Part shown: positions 8,098 to 16,470 of the stretch, in pieces
Layout: every line of letters starts with the position of its first letter
Position numbering within the stretch: position 1 is the stretch's first letter
Assembly: GCA_040902655.1 (NCBI GenBank)
Contig: JBBDWV010000026.1
Location: 34,219 to 98,218 of the forward strand
Reading direction: 5' to 3'
DNA length: 64,000 nucleotides
Origin: Mycobacteriales bacterium
Lineage (GTDB): Bacteria; Actinomycetota; Actinomycetes; Mycobacteriales; SCTD01
Notes under the pieces: model-generated
What the model was told of the DNA's origin: nothing
The model's input: only the letters and a program-made list of their open reading frames with translations
The model's database searches: none
Position numbers and translations under genes: made by a program

Positions 8098-8421
8098 TCA
8101 GGCGGGCTCGGTTCGCACGAGGAATAGCCCCTCGTCGAAGCCGCCGTGACGCTCGCGCTTCTCGTCGGCCAGGTGCGCGATCTCCGCCATCGGCAGGCCC
8201 AGGTCGCGCGCGAGCGCGCGCACCACCTCGAGCACGTCCGCCAGCTCCTTCGGCAGCTCCTGCTCTGACGCCGCAGCTGCCTCCGACGCCTCCTCCACAA
8301 GCTTTGCCAGCAGGGCCGGCCGCAGCTGCTCGCGGGTGAGCACCTCGACGATCGGTGTCTTGCCGTCCGCGGTGATCACGTGCGGGATCTTGTCCCTGAC
8401 CAACTTGCGGAACTCCGTCAC
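8098..8421 (-). CDS. MazG-like nucleoside triphosphate pyrophosphohydrolase
   Basis: 107 residues from the GTG giving MTEFRKLVRDKIPHVI. This start overlaps the upstream HNH stop by 4 bp (GTGA). The all-alpha NTP-PPase signature is visible: KLVEEASEAAAA, then ELPKELADVLEVV (the ExxE...ExxD metal site). Such short MazG-like proteins hydrolyse NTP or dNTP to NMP and pyrophosphate, often for house-cleaning. Coupling to an HNH nuclease gene suggests a shared role. An in-frame upstream extension to 8571 only overlaps the HNH gene and is not needed. Well supported as a gene; the substrate is unknown. Confidence 0.88.
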   Translation of the reverse strand: MTEFRKLVRDKIPHVITADGKTPIVEVLTREQLRPALLAKLVEEASEAAAASEQELPKELADVLEVVRALARDLGLPMAEIAHLADEKRERHGGFDEGLFLVRTEPA

Positions 8422-9413
8422 GTCGCCTCCAGCATCGGCAGCACGTCGAGCAGCCGCGCGCGGTCGAGCACGGTGTAGACGCCGGGCTCCTGCCACAGGG
8501 CACTGCCTTCGGGCAGATGCGCGTACAGACCGCGGGCGACCTGCCTCGACCGGCTCAGCTGCAGCGGCCACGCTGCGGCGTGTGCCACCTGGGTCAGAAC
8601 CTTCTCCGGCCGACCGGCCCAGCGGGCCAGCAGCTCCAAATCGGCGTAGTGGTCACGCTTGCCGTTGTTGCAGCGTCGGTCGGCCAGTACCAGGTTGCCG
8701 AGCGCGTCGTTCGGTAGCCGCGACCACGGCACGAAGTGGTCGACCTTCACCTCGCCGGCGGGAAGCTGACGGCGGCAGTAGAAGCACAAGCCCGCCTGTG
8801 CTTGCCGCAGCCCAGGTTCCACAGCACGGAGCGCGATCCGGTCGGTGCCGAACAGGAAATTGCGCAGGTGCTCCGCCGGCAGCTGCTCATTGCTGAAGGT
8901 CGCCACCGCACGTGTCCAGTGCAGCTCCACCAGCGGGCGCAGCAGGCCGCCGAGGCTGACCAGCCAGTCGCCGACGTTCGGCTTCAGCACCACGTCCAGC
9001 GGCCGCGTACGCAGCTGCCGCGTAGTGACGCTCTCGTGGAAGGGCGCGTCGTCGTACAGGAAGCGCGGGTAGTCGGCGGCGCCGCTGGCGGAGTACCCGG
9101 ACGGCCGCTGGAGCTTCCCGAGCGGCATCTGCACGAGGTTGAGCTCGATGACCGAGATCGTCTGGGCATAGGCCGCGGGGAGCGCTCGCTCTGCTGCCGC
9201 TGGGCTGTGCGCGCCGGCTGCTGCGGCCATCTCGCGCAGCGCACGCACTGCATCGACGGTGACCGCCTTCGGCCGGCTGGACTGCTTGAGCAGCGGTGCT
9301 CCGTCACGACGGGCGTACGGGCGGACCTGCGGCCAGTAGAACTCCAGCACCCGCACGGCCAGGTCGCGGCCGGGAACACTGGCGGGAGCCTGACCTTGAT
9401 CGTCGGCGGTCAT
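8418..9413 (-). CDS. HNH endonuclease family protein (probably truncated at the N-terminus)
   Basis: 331 residues from the ATG at 9413. The HNH nuclease core is CFYCRRQL, VDHFVPWSR and NLVLADRRCNNGKRDH near residues 210-265, with zinc-binding-type cysteines and the catalytic His. The middle region (RDLAVRVLEFYWPQVRPYAR) belongs to a family whose members normally begin earlier with a GRRTATYKLALLLALID-like helix. That helix is found just upstream in another frame, so the natural start has been cut off by a frameshift. The gene overlaps the MazG-like gene by 4 bp. A two-gene HNH/MazG unit could be a defence or repair module; this is inference. Confidence 0.85.
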   Translation of the reverse strand: MTADDQGQAPASVPGRDLAVRVLEFYWPQVRPYARRDGAPLLKQSSRPKAVTVDAVRALREMAAAAGAHSPAAAERALPAAYAQTISVIELNLVQMPLGKLQRPSGYSASGAADYPRFLYDDAPFHESVTTRQLRTRPLDVVLKPNVGDWLVSLGGLLRPLVELHWTRAVATFSNEQLPAEHLRNFLFGTDRIALRAVEPGLRQAQAGLCFYCRRQLPAGEVKVDHFVPWSRLPNDALGNLVLADRRCNNGKRDHYADLELLARWAGRPEKVLTQVAHAAAWPLQLSRSRQVARGLYAHLPEGSALWQEPGVYTVLDRARLLDVLPMLEAT

Positions 9414-9427
9414 CGCGCAGCAGTCGA

Positions 9428-9541
9428 TCAGGGCGAGGAGAACGCGAGCTTGTACGTCGCCGTGCGCCGGCCCTCGTCGAGGATCGCCAGGAGGAGCTGG
9501 GCCCAGGCCGCGGCGTTTCCCGCACTCGAGTCGCCGTCCAA
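9428..9541 (-). pseudogene. detached N-terminal codons of the HNH gene
   Basis: From a TTG at 9541 the minus strand reads DGDSSAGNAAAWAQ and LLLAILDEGRRTATYKLA, then meets TGA at 9428. One missing base after the YKLA codons would join it to the LLALIDCCAM frame that leads into the HNH protein. A weaker start (TTG) and the missing base make this a degraded 5' end. Confidence 0.55.
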
Positions 9542-9970
9542 GCCGCTCCCTTCATGCCGTCCTCAGTCCGACGTCGGGCTGCAACTGCCGCGGGGATGTT
9601 GGGATCATCCCACGCGCGGCACCTCGGCGAACCGCCCGTATTGGTCCTACAGGTGCACGACGATGCGGGTCACGGTCTTGCGCGGCTCCGCGTCGCGACG
9701 AGGCCGCACATTCAGGCGCAGCGGTCAGCACGCGACGAGGTCGGCGCTTGCCTGGCGCGGCTACCGGATGTGGTGGGTGAGCCGATTGACATCTTCCGCA
9801 GTCGCCACCGCGGATGAGATGCCGGTTGAGGCGCCTTCAACGTTATCCGTATTGCCCATTCCGGCAGCTCGGGAGATGTCGGTCGACCAGCGGGAGCAGG
9901 CGTAGGTAGAACACGCACGCGACCGCAGCCGCTCCACGCCGCTATCCCGGTAAGCGGCCGAGCAGCGCCC
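9542..9970. other. intergenic region, one possible 32-residue ORF
   Basis: About 430 bp without a recognisable gene. The minus strand holds a short ORF (9761-9859) beginning MGNTDNVEGASTGISSAV and ending THHIR. It looks protein-like but matches no family I know and could be a relic. No hairpin or RNA gene is evident. Confidence 0.4.
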
Positions 9971-10561
9971 TCAGAAACCCCTGGCGCGCTGGTCGCGGAT
10001 GATGCGGACGACGTTGAGCGGGTTCGCCTTGCGCCAGGCCCCGAGAGCGGCGTGCTGCTCGGCGGCGGTCGCCGGCTCGACGCCGGTGCGCTGCTGGTGC
10101 CAGCTGAGGGCGTCGGCGGCGTACCAGACGTTGGCGCACGGCCGGGCGGCGCGGATGGCGGCGATCGCCTCGACCGGGTCCCAGCCCTGGGCGAGCAGGA
10201 TTGCGAAACCGAGCGACGGGCCGCGGTTGATGCCCATGTGGCAGTGGGCGAGCACGACGGCCTCGGGTCCGGCCGACTCGATCCAGCTGACCGCCTGCTC
10301 GAACCAGTCGTACGGGACGGTCTGGCCGGCGTCGTCCATGCCGTGGTGCAGGTAGCCGATGTCCGGCGCCGACTGGGCGAAGACGTCCAGGTCCGACCAC
10401 TCCAGGCGGACGTCCACAATGTGGGTGATGCCGAGCGAGCAGATCTCCGCGAACTGCATCGCGGCGAGCTCGTCGTCGTAGGCGCTGATGTCGCCGCCGA
10501 TGGCGAGCGCGGCGGTGACGAAGTGGAGGTTGGCGAACTCGGCTGCCGGAAGGGTGTGCAA
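9971..10561 (-). CDS. dual-specificity/tyrosine protein phosphatase family protein
   Basis: 196 residues. The P-loop HCHMGINRGPS matches HCxxGxxR, with Cys as nucleophile and Arg as phosphate-binding residue, followed by an AI-LLAQGWDPVEAIAAIR helix typical of dual-specificity phosphatases. An upstream Asp in HHGMDDAGQ is the likely general acid. A TTG start is chosen because GGAG lies 6 nt before it and MHTLPAAEFANLHFV follows. The gene is divergent from an XRE regulator across a 69-bp gap, suggesting shared control. The substrate is unknown. It is probably cytoplasmic, with no signal peptide. Confidence 0.85.
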   Translation of the reverse strand: MHTLPAAEFANLHFVTAALAIGGDISAYDDELAAMQFAEICSLGITHIVDVRLEWSDLDVFAQSAPDIGYLHHGMDDAGQTVPYDWFEQAVSWIESAGPEAVVLAHCHMGINRGPSLGFAILLAQGWDPVEAIAAIRAARPCANVWYAADALSWHQQRTGVEPATAAEQHAALGAWRKANPLNVVRIIRDQRARGF

Positions 10562-10630
10562 GGGGTGCTCCGATCTGTATGCTCACAGCAGAGTCGCACA
10601 CACTGCAGATTTATGTAAAAGGAAGATTCC

Positions 10631-11056
10631 ATGGGTCGAGAGCTGGGGCGGTTCCTGGAGCACCGGCGGCGGGAGCTCGGGCTGTCGCGGCGTGACCTGG
10701 CGGAGCAGTCGGGGCTGTCCTACCCGTACGTCTCGCAGCTCGAGACCGGGGACCGCGAGCCGGCGCTGAAGGCGATGCGGGCGCTGGCGCCGGTGCTGGA
10801 GGTGCGACCCGAGGAGCTGGCGGCGCTGGTTGCCGGCGGGGACTGGGCGACGACGGGCACGAGCTCGTACGCCTCGGCGCCGGAGCTGATGAGCGTCGGC
10901 TCCATGTCGGACTCGCCGTCGTACAACAGGGACAAGGTGCTGCTGTCGCTGGAGCGGCGGTTGCGGGACGTGCCGCCGCTGGAGCGGATCGCGCTGCTGA
11001 ACCAGATGATTGCGGCGGCGGTGGAGGAGCTGGCGGGGGAGCGAGAAGGGTCGTAG
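10631..11056 (+). CDS. XRE-family helix-turn-helix regulator
   Basis: 141 residues. The N-terminal HTH (FLEHRRRELGLSRRDLAEQS, LSYPYVSQLETGDREPAL) is a Cro/C1-type DNA-binding domain. The C-terminal part (LLSLERRLRDVPPLERIALL) is a predicted amphipathic helix, probably for oligomerisation. A good ribosome site (AAGGAA, 6-7 nt) precedes the ATG. The gene is divergent from the phosphatase gene and may regulate it and itself. Part of a paralogue survives at 53569-53691, where VRPEELAALV and the TGTSS segment recur. An IS256 element is inserted shortly downstream. Confidence 0.9.
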   Translation: MGRELGRFLEHRRRELGLSRRDLAEQSGLSYPYVSQLETGDREPALKAMRALAPVLEVRPEELAALVAGGDWATTGTSSYASAPELMSVGSMSDSPSYNRDKVLLSLERRLRDVPPLERIALLNQMIAAAVEELAGEREGS

Positions 11057-11157
11057 GGACGGCAGCCTCCGCGAGCGTCTCGAGCTGGCTGAAAGGAGCA
11101 GCCGCCTCCGGGCGGCTGTGGACACCAGGCCGTGCTCCACACCTCAGGCAGGGCTGA

Positions 11158-11179
11158 GTCCCTTGGAGTGGTGTAACTC
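11158..11179 (+). repeat. left terminal inverted repeat of the IS256 element
   Basis: Begins GTCCCTTGGAGTGGTG. It pairs with the right-end repeat with two mismatches. The interrupted transposase gene starts about 110 bp inside. Confidence 0.8.
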
Positions 11180-11288
11180 CGGCTCTTGATCTTGACCTCG
11201 TTCGTGTCGGTCACGGACGTTGAGGGGCCACCGCGTGAGGCTGTGTGAGTAACCGACCAAAGTTGCTCACAGACAAGGACTTCACGCG

Positions 11289-12549
11289 ATGGCCCTAGAC
11301 GATTCTGCCCTGCTCGAGATGATCGAGATGCTCCGCACCGCCGACGGCGGCGAACTCATGCGCCGGCTGCTCGGCGGGATGCTCCAAGCCGTTGTTGACG
11401 CCGAGGCGACCGCGCACATCGGTGCCGGCGTGCATGAGCGCAGCGACGCTCGCACGACCCAACGCAACGGCACCCGCGACAAGCTCGTCACGACCGCCGC
11501 GGGCGACCTGACGGTCAAGATCCCGAAGGTCCGGACCGGGTCGTTCTTCCCGGCGCTGCTGGCTCCTCGCCGGCGCATCGACGTCGCGCTGCACGCGGTG
11601 GTGATGCAGGCCTACGTCGAGGGCGTCAGCACCCGCCGCGTCGATGACCTGGTGATCGCGATGGGCGGCACCGGGATCAGCAAGAGCGAGGTGAGCCGGA
11701 TCTGCGCGCAACTCGACAGCGAGGTCGCGATCTGGCGCACCCGCCCGTTGGACCACATCGCGTTCCCCTACGTGTTCCTGGACGCCACCTACTGCAAGGT
11801 CCGCCTGAGCGGCCGGGTCGTGTCCCAGGCCGTCGTGATCGCAACCGGCGTAAGTGCCGACGGCCGAAGGGAAGTGCTGGGTTGCGCGACCGGCGACAGC
11901 GAGACCGAAGCGTTCTGGACGGAGTTCCTGCGCGACCTGCGTGACCGCGGCCTGACCGGCGTCCAGCTCGTGATCAGCGACGCCCACAGCGGCCTGGTCA
12001 AGGCCATCGGGACGGCCCTGCAGGGCGTGAGCTGGCAGCGCTGCCGTGTGCACTTCATGCGCAACGTGCTGGCCAAGGTCAGCAAGGGCCACGACGAGAT
12101 GGTCGCCGCGACGATCCGCACGATCTTCGCCCAGCCCGGCCAGGCCGAGGTCCGCGCGCACGTGGACCGCGTCGCCGACATGCTCACCAGCCAGTTCCCC
12201 GCCGTCGCCCAGATGCTCCTGGACGCCAAAGCCGACCTGACCGCCTTCGCGGACTTCCCGCACGCCCACTGGCGCAAGATCTGGAGCACCAACCCCATAT
12301 CGAGCGCCTCAACCGAGAGGTCAAGCGCCGCACCGACGTCGTCGGGATCTTCCCCAACCCCGACGCACGGCTCTCCGCCTGTCCAGCTGCGTGCTCATCG
12401 AGGCCCACGACGAGTGGCAAGACAACGACCGCCGCTACCTGTCCGAGGAGTCCATGGCCCTGCTCAACCCACCCGCACCCACCATCCTGGAGCCCAAGAC
12501 GACCACCCCGGACACGACCCCCCGCAAGGAGATCGCCGCTACGGCATAG
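11289..12549 (+). pseudogene. IS256-family transposase with two frameshifts
   Basis: A DDE-type Mutator-like transposase that would move the IS. The first 336 codons are intact and include the first two catalytic Asp motifs (FLDATYCKVR, VISDAHSGL) and the H-R-C-x-x-H-F-M-R-N segment. At STNPI an extra AT (near 12297-12300) shifts the frame. The segment with the catalytic Glu (IERLNREVKRRTDVVGIFPN) is in the second frame. A further surplus TC near 12371 shifts it again before SSCVLIEAHDEWQDNDRRYL and the natural TAG at 12547. Both lesions look like 2-bp duplications. Read through without them, the protein would be about 418 residues. It is inactive in cis but might be mobilised by a related transposase. 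Confidence 0.9.
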
Positions 12550-12579
12550 TTGCTCTCACTCGCACAGCACCAACGCGAC

Positions 12580-12601
12580 GAGCTACACCACTCCCAGGGA
12601 C
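12580..12601 (-). repeat. right terminal inverted repeat of the IS256 element
   Basis: The sequence GAGCTACACCACTCCC and its continuation are the reverse complement of the left end apart from two mismatches. It lies about 30 bp after the transposase stop. Confidence 0.8.
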
Positions 12602-12658
12602 GCGACCTCAGGCAGGCTGGCCGCAGCGGCCGCTCGGCTCTGTCGCACCGCGTGCGGA

Positions 12659-12870
12659 TGCCTCCTACCCTTGCCGTCGTCGCCGCAGCCATCGATGCAG
12701 AACGAGATCCCGCTCGCCGCGCCGAGCTCGACGAGCTCGCCGTCCGCCTCCTCCTGCTCGGCATCCTGGACCGGCAGGTCGCCCTGCTGCGAGCGCGCTT
12801 GTGCCGGCTGACGCTGGACGAGCGCAGTCTCGGAGGTGACGATGACCGTCGTGACGCTGCTGCAGCATGA
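12659..12870 (+). CDS. possible small hypothetical ORF
   Basis: 70 codons beginning MPPTLAVVAAAIDAERDPAR, with a helical LAVRLLLLGILDRQVALLRA centre and an Arg/Asp/Ala tail. It overlaps the start of the Uma2 gene in another frame, and the overlapped tail looks spurious. I recognise no family. It could be the truncated end of the gene the IS element landed in. Confidence 0.22.
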
Positions 12871-13387
12871 CGGGGACTGGACCGTGGAGGACCTGCGCGG
12901 GCTCCCGGACGACGGCTTGCAGTACGAGCTGGCCGACGGGGTGCTCCTCGTGAGCCCCTCGCCGCGGCCGGCGCACCAGCGCGCGCTGGGACAGCTGTTC
13001 CTCCAGCTCAGTGCGGCGTGTCCACCCGAGCTCGAGGTTTTCGTCGCGCCCCTGGACTTCCAGCCGATGCCTCGACGCAGCCTTCAGCCGGACCTGCTGG
13101 TCGTGCGTAAGGAAGATGTGGGGCCGCTCGTGATCGAGCGACCACTGCAGCTGGCAGTAGAGATCCTGTCGCCCCCGACCCGCGCGAAGGACCTGCTGGT
13201 CAAACGCGTCCTCTACGAGGACAGCGAAGTCGCGTCGATGTGGGTGGTGGATCTGGACGTGCCGTCCATCACTGGGTGGGTCCTGCGCGACGGGAGGTGG
13301 AGCGAGGAACGCCATGCGCGCGGTGAGGAGGTCTTCTACGCCGACCTGCCGTTCCCGGTTGCGGTGCGACCCGTGGACCTGTTGTAG
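12842..13387 (+). CDS. Uma2-family endonuclease-like protein (copy A)
   Basis: 181 residues from the ATG 5 nt after GGAGG. An in-frame GTG 6 bp earlier is less well spaced. The Uma2/DUF820 fold belongs to the PD-(D/E)XK nuclease superfamily. Visible marks are WTVEDLRGLPDDGLQYELAD, the SLQPDLLVVRKED strand with Asp, LAVEILSP with Glu, and a following K-R-V-L-Y-E. Uma2 proteins are widespread and mostly uncharacterised, presumed DNA-acting. This copy is closest to copy D at 57620 (shared SLQPDLLVVR and CP-ELEVF-AP segments). It lies just downstream of the dead IS256 element. Confidence 0.85.
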   Translation: MTVVTLLQHDGDWTVEDLRGLPDDGLQYELADGVLLVSPSPRPAHQRALGQLFLQLSAACPPELEVFVAPLDFQPMPRRSLQPDLLVVRKEDVGPLVIERPLQLAVEILSPPTRAKDLLVKRVLYEDSEVASMWVVDLDVPSITGWVLRDGRWSEERHARGEEVFYADLPFPVAVRPVDLL

Positions 13388-13492
13388 CGCTGACTCCGCG
13401 AGACCGGACGGTTCACCTCGAACTCGAGACACCTCGGCCGGCACCGAGTTCGCGCGAGCCGATCGTGCTCGCCCGTTTCGCCCCTCGTGCGT

Positions 13493-13936
13493 TCAGATCG
13501 GCCGGACCCGCACCCGTGCAGCGTTCTCCACCTGCCCGACAAGCCGGGTGAGGTCTGCGACGTCAGAGGTGTAGACGCTGACCCGGCGTGTACACGCTTG
13601 GCTCTCAGCTGCTTCAGCAACGGTCGCAGCCACGGCTGTCGCCGTCGCAGCGGCAGCGAGGGCGACGCAGCGGTCCGCTCTGGTCCCGTCGAGCGCAACG
13701 TCCTGGACGTTGAAGCGGCCGAGCGTGGCCGTCGGAGCTGCCTGGCGAGCGACCAGCGCCTCGACCCGCACCGCGGTCGGTGTCACGACTCGCACGCTGG
13801 CGCCGCGCCGGCTCTCGTACTTCACCGCCGCGACCTTCTCGAGCATCACGCGGTGCTTGGCGTGGTGTCGATCCGCCAGCGCCTGCAGTGCCTCGTTGTC
13901 CAGCACCAGAGTCGCGGGCCAGCCCCCGCCTGCCAC
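13493..13936 (-). CDS. PIN-type toxin of a duplicated TA cassette (intact copy)
   Basis: 147 residues from the GTG 5 bp after the antitoxin stop. PIN-like acidic motifs are visible: D and E in LVLDNEALQAL, E in VRVEALVARQ, D in NVQDVALDGTRADRCVAL, and two Asp in VYTSDVADLTRL near the C-terminus. A PIN fold implies a metal-dependent RNase. The antitoxin precedes it and both should be co-transcribed from the palindrome-containing promoter near 14402. All but about the last 23 codons are repeated identically at 46053-46427, where the end is lost. The exact PIN subfamily is not certain. Confidence 0.78.
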   Translation of the reverse strand: MAGGGWPATLVLDNEALQALADRHHAKHRVMLEKVAAVKYESRRGASVRVVTPTAVRVEALVARQAAPTATLGRFNVQDVALDGTRADRCVALAAAATATAVAATVAEAAESQACTRRVSVYTSDVADLTRLVGQVENAARVRVRPI

Positions 13937-14399
13937 CGCGGCTACGCCTGAACGCGCCGGCGCCGCGGCCCTGTCGCCTTCGGGTCGACGCGGTGCGTCT
14001 GCATGCTCAAGGCCCACACCAGCACGTCATCAGCGGTGGCATCAGGCTTGACCGTGATGATGTCGTCCGCGGCCGCGCGAATCAGATCCGGTGAATCGGC
14101 CAGCGCGTCATGCCGCAGCTCGGCGACGGCCACGGACACGCCGCCGAGGTCCGGCGTCAGCTGAGGGTGCTCGGAGAGGTGAGCGTCCAGCGCGGCGCCG
14201 AGCGCGAACGCCTCCAGGTCGTCGCGGAGGGCACGGTTGGCCCCCTCGTTGGCGTTCGGAGCCCATCCCATCGCCACGGCGGCCTGCACCGCCGCGTCAA
14301 GGGATCGAGGTCGCCGCACGGATGTCACCTTGGATCCCTCCTCCTCGGCGCGCAGCGCCTGAAGAAGATCATCGAGCTGTTTCACGGGGACCTCCTGGG
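13562..14399. repeat. long direct repeat, copy A (TA cassette)
   Basis: 838 bp that appear identical to 46053-46890 (constant offset 32491), covering the antitoxin, its ribosome site and most of the toxin. Identity starts at GTCAGAGGTGTAGACGC and stops abruptly at both ends. A second identical block of 49 bp (14450-14498 against 46946-46994) follows after a diverged promoter segment. I compared the copies by eye and through their identical translations. Confidence 0.92.
13942..14385 (-). CDS. antitoxin of a duplicated TA cassette (copy A)
   Basis: 147 residues. The GTG start is chosen because AGGAGGT lies 5-6 nt before it and the sequence VKQLDDLLQALRAEEEG follows. A longer frame to 14412 would run into the promoter palindrome. 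The protein has a basic N-terminal section (KVTSVRRPRSLDAAVQA), an acidic helical middle, and a C-terminal RRRRVQA tail. I do not recognise a named family, and its role as antitoxin comes from its position 5 bp before a PIN-type toxin. It is identical to the protein encoded at 46433-46876. Confidence 0.75.
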   Translation of the reverse strand: MKQLDDLLQALRAEEEGSKVTSVRRPRSLDAAVQAAVAMGWAPNANEGANRALRDDLEAFALGAALDAHLSEHPQLTPDLGGVSVAVAELRHDALADSPDLIRAAADDIITVKPDATADDVLVWALSMQTHRVDPKATGPRRRRVQA

Positions 14400-14401
14400 C
14401 C

Positions 14402-14420
14402 GTAGTACTCAATGTACTAC
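14402..14420. promoter_or_regulatory. palindromic operator of TA cassette A
   Basis: Perfect arms GTAGTAC (14402-14408) and GTACTAC (14414-14420) around a 5-nt centre, just upstream of the antitoxin ribosome site. The same arms with a different centre occur at 46893-46911 in front of the second copy, so the arms have been conserved while the rest of the promoter diverged. This supports a bound operator. Confidence 0.65.
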
Positions 14421-14460
14421 GACATGTCGGCCTGCGGTCGCCGGGCGAACCGGCCGTCGA

Positions 14461-14841
14461 TCAGCTGGCAGCGCGACAGCGGCACGGTGTTGTAGCGGTG
14501 AGCTGGCCGAGCAGGACGGCCCGCTCGGCGAGGGTCCTCCCTGAGACGCCGAGGGAGCGGGCGACGCGTTGCAGCCGCTCGGCGACCGCGAGCATCACCT
14601 CCGACTCGCGGCAGTGCACGCAGACAGCCGCGGGTGCGGACGTGCCCAGGGCATCGGCCTCGCGGCGCAGGATCTCGGCCTGGCTGCGTAGCAGTGCGCG
14701 TCGCACGCTGCCGCCGGCCGAGTGCGGGAGGGCGAGCGACAGCGACAGCGGGGGAGGCACCCGCGTCGTAGGACCAGGACACAGCCACCTGCAGACCTGG
14801 CTCCTGCCGGCGCCGGGCAGTCGGACGTGAGCGACGATCAT
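14461..14841 (-). CDS. hypothetical protein, uncertain
   Basis: About 126 residues from an internal ATG. The C-terminal two thirds (SVRRALLRSQAEILRREADA, ESEVMLAVAERLQRVARSLG, VSGRTLAERAVLLGQL) look like genuine helical protein, with a CVHC pair between them. The N-terminal part is proline-rich and less convincing. The 3' end overlaps the 49-bp block shared with the second TA locus, so the gene may have been truncated or extended by that recombination. No family recognised. Confidence 0.35.
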   Translation of the reverse strand: MIVAHVRLPGAGRSQVCRWLCPGPTTRVPPPLSLSLALPHSAGGSVRRALLRSQAEILRREADALGTSAPAAVCVHCRESEVMLAVAERLQRVARSLGVSGRTLAERAVLLGQLTATTPCRCRAAS

Positions 14842-15035
14842 CCCAACCGACATCCGGGCGCTGGTTCGGCAGCTGACCGAACAGCTCGCGCCGTCCACCG
14901 CTGCGCATGTGTACGGGCTACTTTCGACGACCCTGGGCCGCGGTCGAGGACGGCTACTAGCGAGGAATGATCGCTACCATCGAGACTGGCGTCCACAGCT
15001 TGTAGCAGCACCGCGAGTGTCGAGAGCTGCGAGCT

Positions 15036-15052
15036 GATCCCCGATCGGGATC
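15036..15052 (-). terminator. weak hairpin after the CoA-transferase operon
   Basis: Arms GATCCC and GGGATC with a 5-nt loop lie about 10 bp beyond the stop of the minus-strand CoA-transferase beta gene. There is no U-tract, so this is only a possible terminator. Confidence 0.25.
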
Positions 15053-15062
15053 ACAAGGCGAC

Positions 15063-15698
15063 TCAGCCGAGTCGAACGACCAGCTCCGGTTCGGTAGCGG
15101 AGCGGACGTCGTCGACGCTGACGCCCGTGGCCGTCTCGCGCAGCACGAGCCCGCCCCGCTCGACGTCGATCACGGCGAGGTCGGTGATGATCCGTTGCAC
15201 GCAGTGCAGTCCGGTCAGCGGCAGCGAGCACTCGCGCACGATCTTGCGGGCGCCGTCCTTGGCTGTGTGCTCCATCATCACCAGCACCCGCTTGGCGCCG
15301 TGCACCAGATCCATCGCCCCGCCCATCCCCTTGACCATCTTCCCAGGGACCATCCAGTTCGCCAGGTCGCCGGCCTGCGAGACCTGCATCGCGCCCAGGA
15401 CGGCGACGTCGACGTGTCCGCCGCGGATCATCGAGAAAGAGCTCGCGCTGTCAAAGTACGACGCCCCGGGCAGGACCGTGACGGTCTCCTTCCCGGCGTT
15501 GATCAGGTCCGGGTCGACCCGCTTTTCGGCTGGGTAGGGCCCGACGCCCAACACGCCGTTCTCGGACTGCAGAACCACGTGCACCCCGACCGGGACGTAG
15601 TTCGGGACCAGCGTCGGCAACCCGATCCCGAGGTTGACGTAGGCCCCGTCCGGCAGTTCCTGGGCGACCCGCGCCGCCAGCTCCTCACGCGTCAGCAC
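15063..15698 (-). CDS. 3-oxoacid CoA-transferase, beta subunit-like
   Basis: 211 residues from a GTG that overlaps the alpha-subunit gene by 14 bp. Family I CoA-transferase beta subunit: [20 protein letters not shown], then the catalytic Glu in [12 protein letters not shown], and [20 protein letters not shown]. These enzymes move CoA between succinyl-CoA or acetyl-CoA and a 3-oxoacid or related acid through a glutamyl-CoA intermediate. It forms an obligate complex with the product of the adjacent gene. It is the last gene of a minus-strand run starting with the acyl-CoA dehydrogenase. A 3-oxoadipate or a more unusual acid could be the substrate; the sequence does not say. Confidence 0.9.
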   Translation of the reverse strand: MLTREELAARVAQELPDGAYVNLGIGLPTLVPNYVPVGVHVVLQSENGVLGVGPYPAEKRVDPDLINAGKETVTVLPGASYFDSASSFSMIRGGHVDVAVLGAMQVSQAGDLANWMVPGKMVKGMGGAMDLVHGAKRVLVMMEHTAKDGARKIVRECSLPLTGLHCVQRIITDLAVIDVERGGLVLRETATGVSVDDVRSATEPELVVRLG

Positions 15699-16440
15699 GC
15701 GCCACCGTCCTCTTCTCGATCCGCTTCTCGACACCGGGCACGTGCACGACCCGCTGGACGAAAATCCCCGGCGTGTGCACCAGCGCCGGATCCAGCTCGT
15801 CCGGGTCGACCAGCTCCTCCACCTCGGCGATCGTCACCCGACCGGCCGCGGCGCAAAGCGGGTTGAAGTTCTGCGCCGACTTCTCATAGACCAGGTTGCC
15901 GTGCCGGTCACCGTACCGGGCGTGCACCAGGGCGAAGTCGGTCCGGATCGCCCGCTCCAGCACGAACTCCAGCCCGTCGAACTCGCGCACCTCCTTGGGC
16001 TCGGAGGCCTGCGCGATTCCACCCGAGCCGTCGTAGCGCAGCGGCAGACCGCCGTCGGCGACCTGCGTGCCGACCCCGGCCGGGGTGAAGAACGCCGGAA
16101 TGCCGGCGCCGCCAGCGCGCAATCGCTCCGCCAGCGTCCCCTGCGGCACCAGCTCGACCTCCAGCTCGCCGGCCAGGAACTGCCGCTCGAACTCCTTGTT
16201 CTCCCCAACGTAGGACCCGGTCGTGCGCCGGATCCGGCCGGCCGACAGCAGCATCCCTAGACCCCACTGGTCGACTCCACAGTTGTTACTCACCGTCTCC
16301 AGCTGATCGGCACCGGACTCCAGCAACGCCTCGATCAACACTGACGGGATCCCGCACAACCCGAAGCCGCCCACGGCCAAGGACGACCCGCTCCCGACGT
16401 CCGCCACAGCCTCAGCTGCATTCGGCACGACCTTGTCCAC
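15685..16440 (-). CDS. 3-oxoacid CoA-transferase, alpha subunit-like
   Basis: 251 residues. The N-terminal [20 protein letters not shown] and [32 protein letters not shown], and [20 protein letters not shown] are hallmarks of the ScoA/AtoD-type alpha subunit, which binds CoA. With the overlapping beta gene it makes a complete two-subunit CoA-transferase. It lies 30 bp after the acyl-CoA dehydrogenase gene in the same direction, so CoA transfer and dehydrogenation are probably steps in one pathway. No sign of damage. Confidence 0.92.
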   Translation of the reverse strand: MDKVVPNAAEAVADVGSGSSLAVGGFGLCGIPSVLIEALLESGADQLETVSNNCGVDQWGLGMLLSAGRIRRTTGSYVGENKEFERQFLAGELEVELVPQGTLAERLRAGGAGIPAFFTPAGVGTQVADGGLPLRYDGSGGIAQASEPKEVREFDGLEFVLERAIRTDFALVHARYGDRHGNLVYEKSAQNFNPLCAAAGRVTIAEVEELVDPDELDPALVHTPGIFVQRVVHVPGVEKRIEKRTVARADA

Positions 16441-16470
16441 TACCTGCTCCTCTTCATCGGGGTGCTGCGC

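Larger units (their letters stand above)
11152..12604 (+). mobile_element. IS256-family insertion sequence (inactivated)
   Basis: The element contains a disrupted IS256 transposase gene and imperfect 22-bp terminal inverted repeats (11158-11179 and 12580-12601, 20 of 22 matching). An 11-bp direct repeat, ACCTCAGGCAG, lies outside each end (11141-11151 and 12605-12615) and looks like a target-site duplication. That is slightly longer than the 8-9 bp usual for IS256, so the true boundary may differ by a few bases. It inserted between the XRE regulator and an Uma2 gene. Confidence 0.85.
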
